Shown: one piece after another, positions 1 to 11,725 of the stretch | Position numbering within the stretch: the first letter of the stretch is position 1 | Layout: each line of letters opens with the position of its first letter | Source of the DNA: Streptomyces amritsarensis | GTDB lineage: Bacteria > Actinomycetota > Actinomycetes > Streptomycetales > Streptomycetaceae | Direction: 5' to 3' | DNA length: 64,000 nucleotides | Assembly: GCF_001953875.1 (NCBI RefSeq) | Contig: NZ_MQUR01000018.1 | Coordinates: forward strand, 1-64,000 | Made by a program: the position numbers and the translations under genes | Notes under the pieces: generated by a model | Databases searched by the model: none | Seen by the model: the letters and a program-made list of their open reading frames with translations, nothing else | What the model was told of the DNA's origin: nothing

Positions 1-31
1 CCGGTCCCGCATCCTGCCTGTCCCCCCACCA

Positions 32-63
32 CCCTGCCGGTCCGGCCGCGCGGACCGGCAGGG
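32..63. terminator. 13-bp inverted repeat, likely terminator
   Basis: Perfect inverted repeat CCCTGCCGGTCCG / CGGACCGGCAGGG with a 6-nt loop (45-50). No T-run follows, as is usual for Streptomyces. It lies downstream of the LuxR gene on the minus strand (stop at 148) and could also serve a gene entering from the left. The rest of 1-147 shows no gene. Confidence 0.5.
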
Positions 64-147
64 CCGCGGGGCCGGACCCGGGGGAAGCGTCCCTTGCGCT
101 TTCGGGCAGCGGCGGCCGGTCGGAGCCGTGCGGGCTGCCGTGTGCGG

Positions 148-861
148 TCAGATCAGCCCGTTGCGCAGGGCGTAGCCGACCGCGTGCGTCCGATTGCGCA
201 GTTGCAGGCGCGTGATGACCTCGTGCAGGACGTTCTTGACGGTCCGTTCGGAGTAGGAGGTCTTGCGTGCGATCTCCGCGGTGTCCAGGCCCTCCGACAC
301 CAGCCGCAGCATGTCCGCCTCGCGCGAGGTCAGGGTGGACAGGGACACCGAGCGCGGGTCGAGCGCGGAGCGCTGCAGGCTTCCCATGTGGTCGAGGAGT
401 TTCGCGAGCAGGTCGCCGGGCAGCACGCCCTCGCCGTTCGCGATCGCCAGGACCAGCCGCAGGAGCCGGTCCTGGTCGGCCTCGGCGCGCCGCAGCACCG
501 CGCTGACCCCGCATTCGATGGCGCGCTGCAGGGCGTCCCCGGACTCGAAGGTGCCCACCACGAGGCCGGTGCGGGTGTCGGGGTTGTGCCGCAGCCGGTA
601 GAGCAGGGCGGCCGTCTCGTCGTCGACGCTGTCCACCGTCACGAGCGACACCTGCGCGGCGTCGGCCTCCGCGTCGGGGACGAGCTCGATCTCGGGGCGT
701 TGGCGCAGCTGGTGGACGACCCCGACGCGCAGGATCGGGTCCGACGCGTACACGGCCACCGTCACCCGCCGGCCCGTTCTGCGGGGAGGGGCCGGGGCGG
801 GGGGCTGGGGTATGCCGGAGCCGGCGTTGAGGGAGGGGCTGTTGTTGTCAGCGCAGCGCAT
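148..861 (-). CDS. LuxR-family response-regulator-like protein, atypical receiver
   Basis: 237-residue protein. The C-terminal ~65 residues are a LuxR/GerE helix-turn-helix, with the typical LTSREADMLRLVSEGL and YSERTVKNVLHEV stretches. The N-terminal part (about residues 30-150) resembles a receiver fold (AVYASDPILRVGVVHQL) but lacks a clear DLxMP-type phospho-acceptor strand; the corresponding stretch reads LVTVDSVDD. It may therefore work without canonical phosphorylation. ATG at 861 was chosen because translation upstream becomes Pro/Arg-rich shadow sequence. It is divergent from the membrane protein at 1049, so the 862-1048 interval probably carries both promoters. No cognate histidine kinase is adjacent. 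DNA-binding role is well supported; the signal is unknown. Confidence 0.85.
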   Translation of the reverse strand: MRCADNNSPSLNAGSGIPQPPAPAPPRRTGRRVTVAVYASDPILRVGVVHQLRQRPEIELVPDAEADAAQVSLVTVDSVDDETAALLYRLRHNPDTRTGLVVGTFESGDALQRAIECGVSAVLRRAEADQDRLLRLVLAIANGEGVLPGDLLAKLLDHMGSLQRSALDPRSVSLSTLTSREADMLRLVSEGLDTAEIARKTSYSERTVKNVLHEVITRLQLRNRTHAVGYALRNGLI

Positions 862-1048
862 GTGTCGTACCTGTTCCGTGATGCGTATCTGGGGTGACGG
901 ATCGGCCGGCCTGGTCGGATCGCGACGTTGAGATCCAACCGGCGGCCGTGCATGAGGAGTTGGGGAAGTCTGTGGGGGCATCGGGACTGCCCGGGGCCTT
1001 GCCCCCGCGTCCGTGGTGGCGGCCGGGGCGGCGCCGTAGCGTCGTGGC

Positions 1049-2398
1049 GTGACATCCCCAGCTGCCTCTCCCAGCCCTGGCGCGCCCGTCCTCGACATCG
1101 AGCCGGTGTCGGTGATGCCGGGCGGTACCGCCACCACGAGCCTGACCGTGCGCAACGACAGCGACATCGTCGAGGCGTACCGCCTGGAAGTCGTCGGCGA
1201 CTGCGCTGCCTGGACCACGGTGGAACCCGCGCGCGTCTCGCTGTATCCGGGAACCTCCGAAACGGTCACGATCCGACTGGCGCCGCCCCGTTCGCCCCAG
1301 GTGCGGGCCGGGGACGTGCCGCTCGCCGTGCGGGTGCTGCCCACCGAGCAGCCCGATGCGGTGCGGGTCCCCGAGACCACCGTGCATGTGGAGCAGTTCC
1401 GGGAACTGCGGGCGGAGAGCGCTCCCAAACGCCGCCGCGGATGGCTGCGCGGTCGTTACCGCATCGCCGTGCGCAACGAGGGGAACGCCCCGGTGAAGGT
1501 GGGCTTCACGCCCGCGCAGCCGGGCGAGGAGCTGAAGTTCGACTTCGCCCCGCCCACGCTGAAGCTGGAGCCGGGCGAGTCCGCCGAGGTGGTGCTGAAG
1601 GTCCGCGCCGCCGGCCCGGTGTGGTTCGGGGCGCCTGTGACCTGGCCGTTCACCGTGGAGGTGGCCGAGACCGCGGAAGGCGGCGACGGCGAGGACGCCG
1701 CGGCGCGTGCCGAGCATGAGGCCGTACGGGGGCCGCTGGAGGTGGAGTTCGTCCAGATCCCGATCTTCCCGACGTGGCTGCTCGCGGTGCTGGCCGCACT
1801 GCTCGCGCTGCTGCTCGCCTGGTTCATGCTGGTGCGCCCGGCCGTGCGCAGCACGGCCAAGGAGGCCGCGGCCGAGGCCGCCAGGAACCCGGCGCCCGCC
1901 GCGGACGCTGCGGGGCAGACCCCGGTGACCGGTGGCGGCAAGCAGCCCGGCGGCGCGGGTGCGGGACCGGGCGCGGCCAAGGGCAACCAGCCCGGGGCGG
2001 GCGGCGGCGGTTCGGGTACCGGAGCCGGCGGCGGCGGGGGAGGGCTGCAGAGCTCGGCCACCATCGACCTGCAGACCGGCGGCGGTCAGAGCAAGACCGG
2101 CTCGTACACGGTGCCCGCGGGCAAGGTGTTCGGGATCACGGACATCGTGGTCGCCAACTTCCAGGGCGACGAGGGCGTGGTGACGATCAACTTCGGCGAT
2201 CGGAAGATCACGACGATTGCGCTGGAGACGTTCCGAAACCAGGACTACCACTGGGTCACCCCCATCAGCATCACCGAGAGCCAGACTGTGACCGTGCAGG
2301 TGACCTGTGCAAAGCCGGGCACGCCGGCCACCGGCCGTCAGGCGCAGGAGTGCCACGAAGTCCTCAACGTGAGTGGTGTGCTGAGCGACCTCAGGTGA
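1049..2398 (+). CDS. Membrane-anchored Ig-like/COG1470-type protein
   Basis: 449 residues starting at GTG. The N-terminal half contains two beta-rich segments (about residues 15-105 and 125-215) with the NDSDIVEAYRLEVVG and NEGNAPVKVGF features of COG1470-type, alpha-galactosidase-NEW3-like Ig domains. One transmembrane helix follows (LLAVLAALLALLLAWFML, ~residues 248-265), then an Ala/Gly-rich linker (~285-330) and a C-terminal beta-rich domain (~335-449) probably outside the membrane. Similar Streptomyces proteins are often labelled 'hydrolytic protein', but no catalytic motif is visible, so no enzyme activity is claimed. Monocistronic between a divergent LuxR gene and a downstream hairpin. 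Confidence 0.75.
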   Translation: MTSPAASPSPGAPVLDIEPVSVMPGGTATTSLTVRNDSDIVEAYRLEVVGDCAAWTTVEPARVSLYPGTSETVTIRLAPPRSPQVRAGDVPLAVRVLPTEQPDAVRVPETTVHVEQFRELRAESAPKRRRGWLRGRYRIAVRNEGNAPVKVGFTPAQPGEELKFDFAPPTLKLEPGESAEVVLKVRAAGPVWFGAPVTWPFTVEVAETAEGGDGEDAAARAEHEAVRGPLEVEFVQIPIFPTWLLAVLAALLALLLAWFMLVRPAVRSTAKEAAAEAARNPAPAADAAGQTPVTGGGKQPGGAGAGPGAAKGNQPGAGGGGSGTGAGGGGGGLQSSATIDLQTGGGQSKTGSYTVPAGKVFGITDIVVANFQGDEGVVTINFGDRKITTIALETFRNQDYHWVTPISITESQTVTVQVTCAKPGTPATGRQAQECHEVLNVSGVLSDLR

Positions 2399-2453
2399 CC
2401 CGAGCGGCACGGACATCGTCCGTCAGGCTCGGCCAGGAACAAAGCGGACCCGC

Positions 2454-2491
2454 ACCGGTCCGTCCGGAAAGTGCTTACCGGACGGGCTGGT
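2454..2491. terminator. Hairpin between convergent genes
   Basis: Stem ACCGGTCCGTCCGG (2454-2467) pairs with CCGGACGGGCTGGT (2478-2491), 14 bp including G-U pairs, with a 10-nt loop. It lies 56 bp after the stop of the plus-strand gene and downstream of the converging minus-strand gene, so it may terminate both. The remaining 2492-2733 shows no gene. Confidence 0.55.
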
Positions 2492-2733
2492 GACGGGTCG
2501 TCGGCATTCCCGCCTTCCGGTGCGGTGACGCCGTTCCACGGCTCTTGCGCGACTACTGGGCGGTAGCAAGACCGTGGAAAAAATTTGGCTGTATTTCGAC
2601 TCTCGCGCCTCGCCTGCAACTCCCCGCTCCCTGGCCCGCCCGGGTCGCGGCAGGGGGGCAGCGGCATGTTCCGGCCAGCGCGGTGCCGCCCGGGTTCAGG
2701 CAGCGGCCGGGCTCGGGGGAGGGGAGGGAGGCG

Positions 2734-3342
2734 TCAGGGCCAGACCAGGCAGTACGGCTGGTGGCCGGCCTCGTGCAGCCGGTGGCTGAAGTCCTGCCAC
2801 TCGTGGAGGAGCTGGTAGACGTTGAAGGCGTCGCTCGGGCCGCCGCGGTCGGGGACCGTGGACCAGATGAAGGCGGCGGCGCCCACGGACTCCTCGCCGA
2901 TCCCGCGGAGCGGGTCGACCACCGTCATCGGGAGCTTGACCACCGCGTAGTCGGGGTGGAGGACGACCAGCTCCAGCGGCGGCACCTTGTGCAGGGGTAT
3001 GCCCTCGATGCCGGTCAGGACCATCGCGGCCACCGTCTCCGGCTTGATCTTGGTGAAGAGGCCGCCCATGCCGAGCTCGTCGCCGCCGAGCTCCTCCGGG
3101 CGCATCGTCACCGGGACCCGGGCCGCCGTCGCGCCGTCCGGTGCGCCGAAGTACTTGTACGTCACGCCCATGCCGCGGCCCCGGGGCACGTCCTCCGGCT
3201 CCGCCGCGGGCTCCGGCACGGCGTCGGCCGCCTCGGTGGCGCGCCGGCGGTGCTTGCCCCGGCGGCGGGCCTCGCGGGCTTCGCGGGCGCGCTGCGGATC
3301 GAGGCCGTCCGTACCCTCGCCCGGTCCACCACCGCGTTGCAT
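2734..3342 (-). CDS. Conserved hypothetical protein
   Basis: 202 residues if started at ATG 3342, which has a GGGTGGAGAT ribosome site directly upstream; reading further would run into the hemL promoter. The first ~60 residues are charged and low-complexity (Arg/Glu/Ala). The remaining ~140 residues look like one compact alpha/beta domain, with KYFGAPDG, FTKIKPETVAAMVL and FNVYQLLHEWQDFSHRLHEAG. No signal peptide, membrane segment or recognised motif. Divergent from hemL across 133 bp. Function unknown. Confidence 0.75.
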   Translation of the reverse strand: MQRGGGPGEGTDGLDPQRAREAREARRRGKHRRRATEAADAVPEPAAEPEDVPRGRGMGVTYKYFGAPDGATAARVPVTMRPEELGGDELGMGGLFTKIKPETVAAMVLTGIEGIPLHKVPPLELVVLHPDYAVVKLPMTVVDPLRGIGEESVGAAAFIWSTVPDRGGPSDAFNVYQLLHEWQDFSHRLHEAGHQPYCLVWP

Positions 3343-3475
3343 ATCTCCACCCGACTGGTCTTGCTCGTCCCGGCCCCGTGACCTCCGCCACGCAGCCTGA
3401 TCATCATGGCAGTGACCTCCCCCGCGGCGACGCGGTGAAACGCCCGCCCGCAAGTCTGTCGCAGCCTCTGAGACC

Positions 3476-4798
3476 ATGGCTGGTGTGAGCTACCCGTACC
3501 CGTATGAAGCCCCAGTTTCGCAGACGCTCTTCGAGCGCGCCTCCCTCGTGACCCCCGGCGGCGTGAACTCTCCCGTGCGCGCCTTCCGCGCCGTGGGCGG
3601 TACGCCCCGGTTCATGGTGTCCGGCACCGGTCCGTACCTCACCGATGCCGACGGCCGCGAGTACGTGGACCTCGTCTGCTCGTGGGGGCCGATGATCCTC
3701 GGCCACTCCCACCCCGAGGTGATCGAGGCCGTCCAGGCGGCCGTCGCGCGCGGCACCTCCTTCGGTGCGCCCGGTGAGGGCGAGGTGGCGCTCGCGGAGG
3801 AGATCGTGGCGCGCATCGAGCCGGTGGAGCAGGTGCGCCTGGTGTCCTCCGGGACCGAGGCGACCATGTCGGCGATCCGGCTGGCACGCGGCTTCACCGG
3901 TCGCGCCAAGGTCGTGAAGTTCGCCGGCTGCTACCACGGTCACGTGGACGCGCTGCTGGCCGCCGCCGGTTCCGGGCTCGCCACCTTCGCGCTGCCGGAC
4001 ACCCCCGGCGTGACGGGCGCGCAGGCCGGCGACACGATCGTGCTGCCGTACAACGACCTCGAAGCGGTGCGGGCGGCGTTCGCCGCGCACCCCGGCGAGA
4101 TCGCCTGCGTGATCACCGAGGCGGCGCCCGGCAACATGGGCGTGGTCACCCCCGCCGAGGGCTTCAACCAGGGGCTCGCGGACCTCTGCCGGGAGAACGG
4201 CGCGCTCTACATCTCCGACGAGGTCATGACGGGCTTCCGCACCTCCCGCGCCGGCTGGTACGGCGTCGACGGGGTCAAGCCCGACCTGATGACCTTCGGC
4301 AAGGTCATGGGCGGCGGCTTCCCCGCCGCGGCGTTCGGCGGCCGCGCCGACGTCATGGGCCACCTCGCCCCCGCGGGGCCCGTCTACCAGGCCGGCACGC
4401 TCTCCGGGAACCCGATCGCCACCGCCGCGGGCCTCGCGCAGCTGCGGCTGCTCGACGCGGCCGCGTACGAGAAGGTCGACGCCGTCTCGGCGGAGATCCA
4501 GGGCCTGGTCACCGGGGCGCTCGCCAAGGAGGGCGTGGCGCACCGCCTGCAGACCGCGTCCAACATGTTCTCCGTCTTCTTCACCGGGGACGCGGTGCGC
4601 AACTACGACGACGCGAAGAAGCAGGAGAGCTTCCGCTTCAACGCGTTCTTCCACTCGATGCTGGCGCAGGGCGTCTACCTGCCGCCGTCCGCCTTCGAGT
4701 CCTGGTTCGTGTCCACCGCCCACGACGAGAAGGCGATCGAGCGCGTCGCGGCAGCCCTGCCGGCCGCCGCCCGGGCCGCCGCGGAGGCCACCGCATGA
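3476..4798 (+). CDS. hemL: Glutamate-1-semialdehyde 2,1-aminomutase
   Basis: Class-III PLP aminotransferase fold enzyme of the C5 pathway; converts glutamate-1-semialdehyde to 5-aminolevulinate, the first committed heme precursor. 440 residues, normal for GSAM. Visible marks: [17 protein letters not shown] near the N-terminus, [27 protein letters not shown], the DEVMTGFR aspartate that contacts PLP, and [11 protein letters not shown] with the Schiff-base lysine at about residue 276. GTG 3485 is an alternative start nine bases in. Its stop overlaps the next gene's ATG (ATGA, 4795-4798), indicating translational coupling. Location just upstream of the cytochrome c biogenesis genes links heme supply to heme attachment. 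Confidence 0.97.
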   Translation: MAGVSYPYPYEAPVSQTLFERASLVTPGGVNSPVRAFRAVGGTPRFMVSGTGPYLTDADGREYVDLVCSWGPMILGHSHPEVIEAVQAAVARGTSFGAPGEGEVALAEEIVARIEPVEQVRLVSSGTEATMSAIRLARGFTGRAKVVKFAGCYHGHVDALLAAAGSGLATFALPDTPGVTGAQAGDTIVLPYNDLEAVRAAFAAHPGEIACVITEAAPGNMGVVTPAEGFNQGLADLCRENGALYISDEVMTGFRTSRAGWYGVDGVKPDLMTFGKVMGGGFPAAAFGGRADVMGHLAPAGPVYQAGTLSGNPIATAAGLAQLRLLDAAAYEKVDAVSAEIQGLVTGALAKEGVAHRLQTASNMFSVFFTGDAVRNYDDAKKQESFRFNAFFHSMLAQGVYLPPSAFESWFVSTAHDEKAIERVAAALPAAARAAAEATA

Positions 4799-5493
4799 GC
4801 GCCGTCGGCCGCGACGCGAAGTCCGACCTCACGGTCGTGCACCTGGTGCGCCACGGTGAGGTGCACAACCCGGACGGGGTCCTGTACGGGCGCCGCGAGG
4901 GCTACCACCTCTCGGAGCTGGGCCGCCGGATGGCGGACCGGGTCGCCGAGCACCTGAAGGGCCGGGACATCGCCTACGTGGTGTCCTCGCCGCTGGAGCG
5001 GGCGCAGGAGACGGCGGAGCCGATCGCCAAGGCCCACGGGCTGGACCTGGCGACGGACTCGCGGCTGCTGGAGGCGGAGAACGTCTTCGAGGGCAAGACC
5101 TTCGGCGTCGGCGACGGCGCGCTGCGCAGGCCCGGCAACTGGAAGCACCTGACGAATCCGTTCAAGCCGTCCTGGGGCGAGCCGTACGTCGAGCAGGTGG
5201 TCCGGATGATGAGCGCGCTGGAGGCGGCGCGCGACGCGGCCCGCGGCCACGAGGCGGTGGCGGTCAGCCATCAGCTGCCGATCTGGATCGTGCGCAGCTT
5301 CGCCGAGAAGCGCCGGCTGTGGCACGACCCGCGCCGCCGGCAGTGCACCCTCGCGTCCCTGACGTCCTTCACGTTCCAGGGCGACAAGCTGGTGTCGGTG
5401 GGCTACAGCGAGCCGGCGCGGGACCTGGTCCCGGCCCATCTGCTGGCGGGGGCGAAGCCGGTGAAGGGCGCCTCCAAGGCGTTCGGCGCCTGA
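4795..5493 (+). CDS. Histidine phosphatase (phosphoglycerate-mutase-like)
   Basis: 232-residue protein of the histidine phosphatase superfamily. The catalytic LVRHGEVHN motif sits at about residues 17-25 (RHG with phospho-histidine), followed by [12 protein letters not shown], the [15 protein letters not shown] block, and the second histidine in [11 protein letters not shown] (~residue 162). It lacks the spacing of true glycolytic phosphoglycerate mutases, so a broad-specificity phosphatase is likelier. Coupled to hemL by a 4-base overlap. Cytoplasmic, no signal. The substrate cannot be read from the sequence. Confidence 0.9.
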   Translation: MSAVGRDAKSDLTVVHLVRHGEVHNPDGVLYGRREGYHLSELGRRMADRVAEHLKGRDIAYVVSSPLERAQETAEPIAKAHGLDLATDSRLLEAENVFEGKTFGVGDGALRRPGNWKHLTNPFKPSWGEPYVEQVVRMMSALEAARDAARGHEAVAVSHQLPIWIVRSFAEKRRLWHDPRRRQCTLASLTSFTFQGDKLVSVGYSEPARDLVPAHLLAGAKPVKGASKAFGA

Positions 5494-5639
5494 TCCGACG
5501 GTCTGTTACGGACCGTTACAGGTCTGTCTAATTAAATACAAGATGCGCGGGAATCACCGTGTCAGCACACATGTCCGGTCAACTTGTCCGTTCATGCGGA
5601 CTTTGAGTCGGGTGTGGTGACGACGATGGGGACGGTGAC

Positions 5640-6875
5640 ATGCGCGACATCAGGGGAGTCAGTCGGAGGGGGTTGCTGGGACTGGGACTTGGCGCCGCGG
5701 CCGCGATGGGAGTCGCCGGCTGCGGACTGCCCGATGTGTCCGGTCCCGGCGCTCCCGGACCCGTGAAGAACCCGAAGCCCGGTGAGAAGACGCCGGCCAG
5801 GCCCATCGGTGACGGCTCCACCGCCGACACCGGCCCGCAGCCCCACCAGCCCGACCGGCCCGTGCCGCTCCAGCCGGGCGAGACGCCGCCGCAGTTCGTG
5901 GTCTTCAGCTGGGACGGCGCGGGGGAGATCGGCAACGGCCTCTTCCCGCGCTTCCTCAAGCTCGCCAAGGACCACGGCGCGGCCATGACCTTCTTCCTCT
6001 CCGGCATCTATCTGCTGCCCGAGTCGAAGCGGAGCCTCTACCGGCCGCCGAACAATCCCGTCGGCGCGTCCGACATCGGCTACCTCAAGGACGAGAACGT
6101 CCGCACCACCCTCCGCCTCGTCCGCGAGGCGTGGCTCGACGGGCACGAGATAGGCACGCACTTCAACGGCCACTTCTGCGGGGGCTCCGGCTCCGTCGCG
6201 CGCTGGACCCCGGCCGACTGGGAGAGCGAGATCGACCAGGCCGTGTCCTTCGTCACAAGCTGGCGCACGCACACCGGCTTCACCGATGTGGAACCGCTGC
6301 CCTTCGACTACCGCAAGGAGCTGACCGGCGCCCGCACCCCCTGCCTCCTGGGCCGGGACAACCTCCTGCCGACCGCCCGGAAGCTGGGCTGGCGCTACGA
6401 CTCCAGCTCGCCCGGCGGCCTCCAGGTCTGGCCCGTGCGCAGGTCGGGCGTCTGGGACCTGCCGTTGCAGTCCCTGCCCTTCCCGGGCCACTCCTTCGAG
6501 GTGCTCTCGATGGACTACAACATCCTCGCCAACCAGTCGAAGAACACCACGAAGGGCGTCCCCGCCCACTACCCGGCCTGGCGGGCCCAGGCCACGGCCA
6601 CCTACCTCGGCGGGTTCCGCCGCGCCTACGAGACCAACCGCGCGCCGCTCTTCATCGGCAACCACTTCGAGGAGTGGAACGGAGGCATCTACATGGATGC
6701 CGTCGAGGAAGCCCTCAAGGGCATGGCGGACAAAAGGGATGTAAGGCTCGTGTCCTTCCGGCAGTTCACCGACTGGCTGGAGGCCCAGGACCCCAAGGTC
6801 CTCGCCCGGCTGCGCACCCTCGGCCCCGGCCAGTCGCCCGCCGGCGGCTGGAACGCGTACCTCACCGCGGCCTGA
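5640..6875 (+). CDS. Tat-type lipoprotein, polysaccharide-deacetylase-like
   Basis: 411 residues. The N-terminus has a twin-arginine run (RRGLLGLGLG) and a lipobox ending VAGC, so a Tat-exported lipoprotein is expected. After a Pro-rich linker (~30-85), the domain begins FVVFSWDGAGE and contains GHEIGTHFNGHF, which aligns with NodB-type polysaccharide deacetylase motif 2 (HxxxH, metal ligands). In motif 1 the usual TFDDG appears as FSWDG: the metal-binding Asp is kept, but the position of the catalytic-base Asp is Trp. It may be an inactive or altered member. The AT-rich stretch 5525-5545 probably holds its promoter. Confidence 0.75.
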   Translation: MRDIRGVSRRGLLGLGLGAAAAMGVAGCGLPDVSGPGAPGPVKNPKPGEKTPARPIGDGSTADTGPQPHQPDRPVPLQPGETPPQFVVFSWDGAGEIGNGLFPRFLKLAKDHGAAMTFFLSGIYLLPESKRSLYRPPNNPVGASDIGYLKDENVRTTLRLVREAWLDGHEIGTHFNGHFCGGSGSVARWTPADWESEIDQAVSFVTSWRTHTGFTDVEPLPFDYRKELTGARTPCLLGRDNLLPTARKLGWRYDSSSPGGLQVWPVRRSGVWDLPLQSLPFPGHSFEVLSMDYNILANQSKNTTKGVPAHYPAWRAQATATYLGGFRRAYETNRAPLFIGNHFEEWNGGIYMDAVEEALKGMADKRDVRLVSFRQFTDWLEAQDPKVLARLRTLGPGQSPAGGWNAYLTAA

Positions 6876-6895
6876 ACCATCGCCTGACCAGGGCA

Positions 6896-6924
6896 TTGAC
6901 ACCCGGCCGGGGGGCGCGGAAAAT
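6896..6924 (+). promoter_or_regulatory. Candidate housekeeping promoter for the ccs operon
   Basis: TTGACA (6896-6901), 17-bp spacer, GAAAAT (6919-6924). The -35 is a consensus match; the -10 is 4/6. A start near 6931 would give a short leader before ATG 6954. No other promoter-like pair is seen before the cytochrome c biogenesis genes. Confidence 0.45.
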
Positions 6925-6953
6925 CCGCGAATTGCTCATGCGAAACTTTTCAC

Positions 6954-7580
6954 ATGAGCCTTAGCCGCGCCCCCCGACGCCGCTCACCCAGCGGCCGCGC
7001 CCTCCTGCTGACCGCGGTGACCGTCACCGGCGCCCTCACGCTCACGGCGTGCGGCGGCTCGGACAGCGGCAAGCCGACCGGCAGCGGCGGCAACTACGTC
7101 ACGGGTGCGAGCGGCATCTCCACCGCCGCCGAGGGCGAGCGCGTCGAGGCCCCGGGGCTCGACGGCGAGACCGTCGACGGCAAGCCCCTCGACACGGCCG
7201 CCCTCAAGGGCAAGGTCGTCGTCCTCAACGTCTGGGGCTCCTGGTGCCCGCCGTGCCGCGCCGAGGCCCCGTCCTTCGCGAAGGTCTCCAAGGAGCTCGC
7301 CGACGCCGGCAAGGACGTCGTCTTCGTGGGCGTCAACGTCCGCGACAACAGCAAGCAGAACGCCGCCTCCTTCGAGGAGACCTTCGGGATCACCTACCCG
7401 AGCCTCTACGACCCCGACGGCAAGCAGCTGCTCCGCTTCCCCAAGGGCAGCCTCAGCCCGAACGCCATTCCCTCCACCCTCGTCCTGGACCGCGAGGGCC
7501 GGATCGCCGCACGCACCCTCGCCCCCCTCAGCGAGGAGCAACTGCGCTCGATGATCGACCCCGTCCTCGCGGAGCAGTGA
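6954..7580 (+). CDS. resA: TlpA/ResA-family thioredoxin-like lipoprotein
   Basis: 208 residues: signal peptide with lipobox TLTAC (~residues 24-28), a Gly/Ser linker, then a thioredoxin fold with the active-site WCPPC (about residue 98) and the cis-Pro region near IPSTLVLD. Extracytoplasmic ResA-type proteins keep apocytochrome c haem-binding cysteines reduced, taking electrons from CcdA. First gene of a tight four-gene run (resA-ccdA-resB-ccsB, gaps of 4 and 13 bp and one 4-base overlap). The symbol is by role and context; TlpA is the safer family name. Confidence 0.9.
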   Translation: MSLSRAPRRRSPSGRALLLTAVTVTGALTLTACGGSDSGKPTGSGGNYVTGASGISTAAEGERVEAPGLDGETVDGKPLDTAALKGKVVVLNVWGSWCPPCRAEAPSFAKVSKELADAGKDVVFVGVNVRDNSKQNAASFEETFGITYPSLYDPDGKQLLRFPKGSLSPNAIPSTLVLDREGRIAARTLAPLSEEQLRSMIDPVLAEQ

Positions 7581-7584
7581 CCTC

Positions 7585-8358
7585 GTGGTCGAGTACGTCC
7601 TCGCCGCCGAGGCCACGGGTGTGAACGAGACGGTCCTGAACGGCGCCCTGCTGCTGGCGGTGCCCATCGCACTCCTCGCGGGACTCGTCTCCTTCTTCTC
7701 GCCCTGCGTCCTGCCGCTGGTCCCCGGCTACCTCTCCTACGTGACCGGCGTCAGCGGCGCCGACCTCGCCGAGGCCCGCCGAGGGCGGATGCTGGCGGGC
7801 GCCGCCCTGTTCGTCGCCGGGTTCACCGCCGTCTTCGTCTCCACCGGCGCGCTCTTCGGGTACTTCGGCTCCGAGCTCCAGGAGAACAAGGCGATCATCT
7901 CCCGGGTGCTGGGCGCCCTGGTGATCGTCCTCGGCCTCTTCTTCATGGGAGCCATCCCCGGCCTGACCATGCGGGAGTTCCGCTTCCACAAGAAGCCGAC
8001 CGCCGGCCTGCTCGGCGCGCCGCTGCTCGGCGTGCTCTTCGGCGTCGGCTGGACCCCCTGCATGGGCCCGACCCTCGCCGCCGTCAACACCCTCTCCATC
8101 GACCAGGCGAGCGCCGGCCGCGGCGCCCTGCTCACCGTCGTCTACTGTCTGGGCCTCGGCGTGCCCTTCATCCTCGCCGCGATCGCCTTCCGCAAGGCGC
8201 TCGGTGCGTTCGGCTGGGTGAAGCAGCACTATGCATGGGTGATGCGGATCGGCGGCGGCATGCTGATCCTCACCGGCCTGCTGCTCGTCACAGGTTTGTG
8301 GGACAGCATCGTCACCGACATGCAGGCCTGGACCCAAAGCTTCACGGTGGGGATCTGA
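7585..8358 (+). CDS. ccdA: Cytochrome c biogenesis protein CcdA (DsbD transmembrane domain)
   Basis: 257 residues, GTG start 4 bp after resA. Six hydrophobic segments. The two redox cysteines are visible in [19 protein letters not shown] (~residue 39) and [14 protein letters not shown] (~residue 157), the hallmark pair of CcdA that relays reductant from cytoplasmic thioredoxin across the membrane to ResA. Part of the System II cytochrome c maturation operon. Confidence 0.95.
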   Translation: MVEYVLAAEATGVNETVLNGALLLAVPIALLAGLVSFFSPCVLPLVPGYLSYVTGVSGADLAEARRGRMLAGAALFVAGFTAVFVSTGALFGYFGSELQENKAIISRVLGALVIVLGLFFMGAIPGLTMREFRFHKKPTAGLLGAPLLGVLFGVGWTPCMGPTLAAVNTLSIDQASAGRGALLTVVYCLGLGVPFILAAIAFRKALGAFGWVKQHYAWVMRIGGGMLILTGLLLVTGLWDSIVTDMQAWTQSFTVGI

Positions 8359-8371
8359 GGAACCGACGGAC

Positions 8372-10065
<1,694 letters not shown>

Positions 10066-10069
<4 letters not shown>

Positions 10070-11148
10070 CGCCGCTCGCAGCCGCAGCCAACGAGAACCT
10101 GGCTGAGATCAGCAACTACCTGGTCTATTCGTCGATGGCGGTCTACACGCTCGCCTTCTTCGCGCACATCGCCGAGTGGACCTTCGGCAGCCGCAGCAAG
10201 GTGGCCCGCACGGCCGCCGCGCTGACCGGCACCGCCGGTGCCGCGGCACCGGCCGTGCAGGTGCGCGGCAAGGGCGGCGCCACCGCCGTACTGGACCGGC
10301 CCAAGGTCACCACCCGCTCCGGCGCGGGCACCCGCGACGTCCCGGACGGCCCCGGCGCCGCCGGCGGCACCGTGCAGGGAGACCTGTACGGGCGGATCGC
10401 GGTCTCGCTGACCGCGCTCGCCTTCCTCGTCGAGGCGGCCGGCGTGGTCACCCGCGCCCTGTCCGTCGAGCGGGCCCCCTGGGGCAACATGTACGAGTTC
10501 TCGATCACCTTCTCCACGGTGGCCGTCGGCACCTACCTGGTGCTCCTCGCCCTGAAGAAGAACGTCCGCTGGCTCGGCCTGATCCTGGTCACCACCGTCC
10601 TGCTCGACCTCGGCATTGCCGTCACCTGGCTCTACACCGACAGCGACCAGCTGGTCCCGGCCCTGCACTCCTACTGGCTGTGGATCCACGTCTCCACCGC
10701 CATCTTCTGCGGCGCCGTCTTCTACCTCGGCGCGGCCGGCGCGGTCCTGTACCTCTTCCGCGACTCCTACGAGGCCAAGCTCGCCGGCGGCGGCAAGCCC
10801 GGCAGGATCGCCTCGTCCGTCCTGGAGCGCCTGCCCTCGGCGGCCTCGCTCGACAAGTTCTCGTACCGCATCAACGCGGCCGTCTTCCCGCTGTGGACGT
10901 TCACGATCATCGCGGGCGCGATCTGGGCGGGCGACGCCTGGGGCCGCTACTGGGGCTGGGACCCCAAGGAGGTCTGGTCCTTCGTGACCTGGGTGGCGTA
11001 CGCCTGCTACCTGCACGCCCGCGCCACCGCCGGCTGGAAGGGCCGCAAGGCCGCCTACCTGGCGCTCTTCGCCTTCGCCTGCTGGATCTGGAACTACTAC
11101 GGCGTGAACATCCTGCTCAGCGGCAAGCACTCGTACGCGGGCGTCTGA
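10066..11148 (+). CDS. ccsB: Cytochrome c biogenesis protein CcsB (CcsA family haem lyase)
   Basis: 360 residues with about eight hydrophobic helices. The tryptophan-rich WWD haem-binding domain is plain near residues 295-312 (GRYWGWDPKEVWSFVTW), the signature of CcsA/CcsB/CcmC proteins; conserved histidines flank it. A variable Ala/Gly-rich loop (~50-105) after the first helix is typical of actinobacterial members. It handles haem and, with ResB, attaches it to CxxCH motifs outside the membrane. Last gene of the operon. Confidence 0.96.
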
Positions 11149-11173
11149 CCGGCCGGAGTGGGACGCTGGTGGC

Positions 11174-11689
11174 ATGTCCCTCGTGAGCCATGCCACCAGC
11201 GAACGGCGCGGCGAGAACCACTGGCTGCTCCGCTTCGAGCTGCACCTCCCCTACGCCTACGAGGCCCTCTGGCACGCCCTGACCACACCGGACGGGCTGC
11301 GCGGCTGGCTGGCCGCGGCCGACGTCCTGGAACGGCACCTCGGCGGGGCCGTGACGCTGCGCTGGCTGAACACCGCAACCGTGGCGACGGGCCACGTCAC
11401 GGCCTGGGACGTGGAACGCGTCGCCGAGTACACCCTGAGCGGGCAGGGGCGGATCCGCTTCCACCTGGAGGCGGTCGGCACCGATTCGACGGTCCTGCGG
11501 TTCCTGAACGAGCGCGGCGGCACCGAGGAGGACCGCCTCGACTGCCTGGCCGGCTGGCACGAGCACTTCGAGCTGCTGGAAGCCGCCCTGGCCGGCCGCC
11601 CGGCGGACTGGTCCTCCTGGACGGACACCCGCCGGGCGCGGCTGCGCGAGTCGTACGGATCCTTCGGCAGCGCCCGCAAGGCCTCCTGA
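11174..11689 (+). CDS. SRPBCC (AHSA1/START-like) domain protein
   Basis: 171 residues. The pattern FELHLPYAYEALWHALTTPDGLRGWLAA at the start, a central beta-rich stretch and a C-terminal helix with DCLAGWHEHFELLEAAL are those of AHSA1-type SRPBCC proteins, which bind hydrophobic ligands in a helix-grip fold. ATG at 11174 sits 25 bp after ccsB without a strong ribosome site. Ligand and role are unknown; adjacency to ccsB could be incidental. Confidence 0.8.
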   Translation: MSLVSHATSERRGENHWLLRFELHLPYAYEALWHALTTPDGLRGWLAAADVLERHLGGAVTLRWLNTATVATGHVTAWDVERVAEYTLSGQGRIRFHLEAVGTDSTVLRFLNERGGTEEDRLDCLAGWHEHFELLEAALAGRPADWSSWTDTRRARLRESYGSFGSARKAS

Positions 11690-11725
11690 GCCCCCACCCG
11701 GCCGCCCCGCGCCCCCCGCACAGGA

